25,062 bases of DNA from Suttonella ornithocola (GTDB lineage Bacteria > Pseudomonadota > Gammaproteobacteria > Cardiobacteriales > Cardiobacteriaceae). Positions within the stretch are counted from its first letter, which is position 1. The number at the start of each line of letters is the position of its first letter. The notes beneath the pieces were generated by a model, which had not been told where the DNA came from, ran no database searches, and was given only the letters and a program-made list of their open reading frames with translations. Of this stretch, positions 23,562 through 25,062 are shown piece by piece. Position numbers and translations under genes: made by a program. The stretch spans positions 1 to 25,062 of the forward strand of contig NZ_LWHB01000090.1 of the NCBI RefSeq assembly GCF_001889065.1. The letters run 5' to 3'.

Positions 23562-24044
23562 CTACTCTTTTTTACATCCAGCAGGAATATATTTTTGCTC
23601 GACCGTTGTTTGACAACGCCAGCTGCCATCTGTATCGCGTAGCCATTTGAGCTTTTGATTCGTAATTGCGGGAGATGCGTGATTGCCAAAAGTCGCAATA
23701 ATTGTGCTTTCATTATCACTAATTGTTACTTCAGGAACACCTAAACCTGCTAATAAAGTAATACTGGTAGAAGTATTACCGCCGGTTTGGATAGTTGAGC
23801 CGGTAGAGGTCATTTGGCATTTATTACCATCTGTGCCTGTGGTATCAATTTCTGTTTTACCATTATTGATACATTCTTCGACAATTTCGCGCAAATGCGC
23901 TGCTTCGCTCATTACACGCGTAACTTGGCTACGAACCACATAATTCTGATATTGCGGAATAGCGATTGCTGCCAAAATACCAATAATAGCAATGACAATC
24001 ATCAGCTCTATCAATGTGAACCCACGCATTTTTTTAGCGTCCAT
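23562..24044 (-). CDS. Type IV pilin (PilA-like), second gene of right pair
   Basis: A complete prepilin of 160 residues. Leader MDAKKMRG is cut before F9; mature start FTLIELMIVIAIIGILAAIAIPQYQNY with Glu5. Cysteines lie in EECINNGK, NKCQMTS, WRCQTT and PAGCKKE; the last pair bounds the C-terminal loop. It is a close sister of the right silent pilin (shared RSQVTR, KCQ, GVP.VT, IATFGN, W..C.T, PAGC). Its IIGILAA codons (ATTATTGGTATTTTGGCA) differ strongly from the recombination site. GGAG lies about 10 bases before the ATG. It converges on the TfpZ-type gene. No accessory gene of its own is seen. Confidence 0.9.
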   Translation of the reverse strand: MDAKKMRGFTLIELMIVIAIIGILAAIAIPQYQNYVVRSQVTRVMSEAAHLREIVEECINNGKTEIDTTGTDGNKCQMTSTGSTIQTGGNTSTSITLLAGLGVPEVTISDNESTIIATFGNHASPAITNQKLKWLRDTDGSWRCQTTVEQKYIPAGCKKE

Positions 24045-24061
24045 AAGACAATTTCTCCGAT

Positions 24062-24090
24062 AAAAAAAGCCCCATAATGATGTGGGGCTT
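24062..24090 (-). terminator. Rho-independent terminator after right silent pilin
   Basis: On the minus strand AAGCCCCA, an 8-base loop, TGGGGCTT and a T run. It repeats the pilin-terminator-pilin pattern of the other two pairs. Confidence 0.88.
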
Positions 24091-24115
24091 CATGGCTTTT
24101 AATTGCTTAAAAGAA

Positions 24116-24541
24116 TTAGTTAGAATGTGGGCAACCAGCAGGTGCGAATTTAACATCAACACTAGTTTTACAAGTCCAAGTGCCATCAGCGCTACGAGTC
24201 CAAGTTAAAGTTTGGGCATCAATTTTGGTAGCAGCTTTGTTACCGAAAGTTGCAACGATAGTTCCTGTATCGCCAGCATTTTGTGGGAGTGTAACTTGAG
24301 GAACACCAGTGCCAGTTTCAATAGTTGTGCCATCTTGTGCAGCACCATTTAAGATACTAGAACCAGTGGCACCGATTTGGCATTTACCATCGTCAGCACC
24401 AACTTCTTTTTTACCATCTAAAGTACAAGTTTCAACAACGGTTTTTAAGTTGCCTGCTTCGCCCATTGCACGAGTTACCTGGCTACGAACGATATAGTTT
24501 TGGTATTGTGGGATAGCAATCGCAGCGAGGATACCGATGAT
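24116..24541 (-). pseudogene. Silent, promoterless type IV pilin cassette (right)
   Basis: An open frame of 141 codons plus stop starting without an initiator at the ATC codons of IIGILAAIAIPQYQNYIVRS, exactly the point where the left cassette starts. A stop codon (TAA) lies seven codons upstream in frame and no leader precedes it. The C-terminal part has a normal Cys pattern (VETC, KCQIG, WTCKTS, PAGCPHSN). Joined to the leader at 21674 it would encode a 159-residue prepilin in frame. The frame and its terminator are intact, so I read it as a stored variant. A short internal frame from ATG at 24466 is not a likely gene. Confidence 0.8.
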
Positions 24542-24543
24542 AG
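24522..24543 (-). other. Putative inversion site R (in right silent pilin)
   Basis: Twenty-two bases identical to 21726-21747 in inverse orientation, including CATCGGTATCCTCGCTGC. Upstream flanks are unrelated to those of sites L and C. Confidence 0.68.
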
Positions 24544-24581
24544 ATACTGCTTGAACTCGTTAAGTTTCTAAGTAAATTTAA

Positions 24582-25062
24582 CTAGTAATAAGCTTTAATA
24601 TGTTCTGCTGATATTTGTAGGCATTTGTAATGAACATTGGTTTCTATGTGATTCACTGCTTCATCGGTATTTTGCTGTGATTGCTTTATCTCTTCATTAT
24701 TACCAAGCTGAGTTCTCTGAGTTTCATAGCCATAAGGACAGAAAACTTTTATATCGCCTAAATTCCAAGCCATATATCCGTAAAAACGATTATATTTTTC
24801 TTCTGTTTTAAAGCGATTTTCTAGTATAAGGCAGCTTTCTCCAGCTTTTTCATTTTGTGCATTGTCTTCTTTGGGTGGGCATTGTGAGATGTTTTTATTG
24901 CCAAATAAGAATTCTTTCATTTCATCGCTATAGTTTTTTAATTCTTGTTTGCTAATGTTATTTGGTGCCCAATGTTTCGTATCGATAGTGTACCAATTTG
25001 AATCATCTTTATTTTCAATAAATCTCATATTATGTAGAAAAATATCAGGAAATTTTTTATTA
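24582..25062 (-). CDS. Hypothetical protein, 5' end outside the window
   Basis: The frame is open from the window edge to the stop at 24582. An ATG at 25028 would give 148 residues (MRFIENKDDSNWYTIDTKHW), but in-frame codons continue upstream (NKKFPDIFLHN) to the edge, so the true start may lie outside. It is polar, AT-rich and Lys/Asn/Glu-rich with several cysteines (ISQCPPK, ESCLILE, VFCPYGYE, YKCLQIS), suggestive of an exported or disulfide-bonded protein, yet no signal peptide is visible in this part. I do not recognise a family. Its end is only 38 bases from site R, so it may be part of a pilin-region accessory set or a passenger of recombination. Confidence 0.5.
   Translation of the reverse strand, partial: NKKFPDIFLHNMRFIENKDDSNWYTIDTKHWAPNNISKQELKNYSDEMKEFLFGNKNISQCPPKEDNAQNEKAGESCLILENRFKTEEKYNRFYGYMAWNLGDIKVFCPYGYETQRTQLGNNEEIKQSQQNTDEAVNHIETNVHYKCLQISAEHIKAYY

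Larger units (their letters stand above)
21727..24543. other. Predicted invertible segment 2 (pilin 3' parts and accessory gene)
   Basis: Bounded by inverted sites C and R. It contains the body of the expressed pilin, its sister, a TfpZ-type gene, another complete pilin and the right silent pilin. Inversion would attach the right silent pilin to the fixed leader in frame. This arrangement matches the known Moraxella tfpQ/tfpI inversion in principle. Inversion is inferred. Confidence 0.55.

Noticed and set aside
1..25062. CRISPR arrays, rRNA or tRNA genes
   Set aside because: No regularly spaced repeats, no cloverleaf candidates and no rRNA-like stretches were seen; gaps between genes are short apart from 1-396 and 21385-21673.

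Overview
The window (about 25 kb, low-to-moderate GC, dense coding) looks like a chromosomal stretch of a gammaproteobacterium that carries type IV pili. LPS genes (msbA, hldE, a WaaB-like transferase), lipB, xseA, zapE, sanA and fkpA are of gammaproteobacterial type. The clustered PilA-type pilins with TfpX/TfpZ accessory genes recall Moraxella, Dichelobacter and Suttonella-like bacteria. Species cannot be fixed from the sequence alone.

Layout. 1-280: remnant of a small IS5/IS1106-like inverted-repeat element. 397-5157 (minus): likely operon msbA, Na+/H+ antiporter, low-molecular-weight tyrosine phosphatase, lipB. 5201-12626 (plus): hldE, WaaB-like glycosyltransferase, TehA/SLAC1-like channel, UDP-glucuronate 4-epimerase-like gene, xseA, glutathione peroxidase, NlpC/P60 hydrolase. 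12608-13900 (minus): YihY/BrkB membrane protein. 13972-16016 (plus): universal stress protein, an overlapping HEASH-motif protein, and an FKBP isomerase with an unusual charged tail. 16063-19052 (minus): zapE, sanA, a small membrane protein and a TfpX-type pilin accessory gene.

19190-24543 is the exceptional part. It holds six pilin genes arranged as three pairs. In each pair the first (outer) pilin carries a nearly identical DNA stretch over the codons for IIGILAA, and the second is a complete sister gene with different synonymous codons there. Only one outer pilin (21674-22123) has a start codon, leader and a sigma-54-like promoter. The other two (minus strand, 5' ends at 20292 and 24541) begin exactly at the shared stretch and have no start. 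The two silent copies are inverted relative to the expressed one. Recombination of the central site with the left one would invert about 1.4 kb carrying the promoter, leader and an IS110/Piv-like recombinase. Recombination with the right one would invert about 2.8 kb of pilin genes, as in Moraxella. Both products would be in-frame pilins, so I infer a three-way pilin switch fed by one expression site.

The recombinase gene (20420-21384) is a DEDD-type IS110/Piv homologue with an off-frame A8 tract and an in-frame amber codon, so it is disabled, phase-variable or read by recoding here. Just upstream, behind a perfect TATAAT, lies a short hairpin-rich stretch (20341-20419) containing CGGTATCCT and GCGAGG. 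These equal the left half of the crossover site and the reverse complement of its right half, overlapping at the CT core. This is the layout expected of an IS110 bridge-RNA guide loop. I propose, as inference, an RNA-guided Piv-like pilin inversion system.

The far right end (24582 to the edge) is a partial, AT-rich gene of unknown function next to the outermost recombination site.
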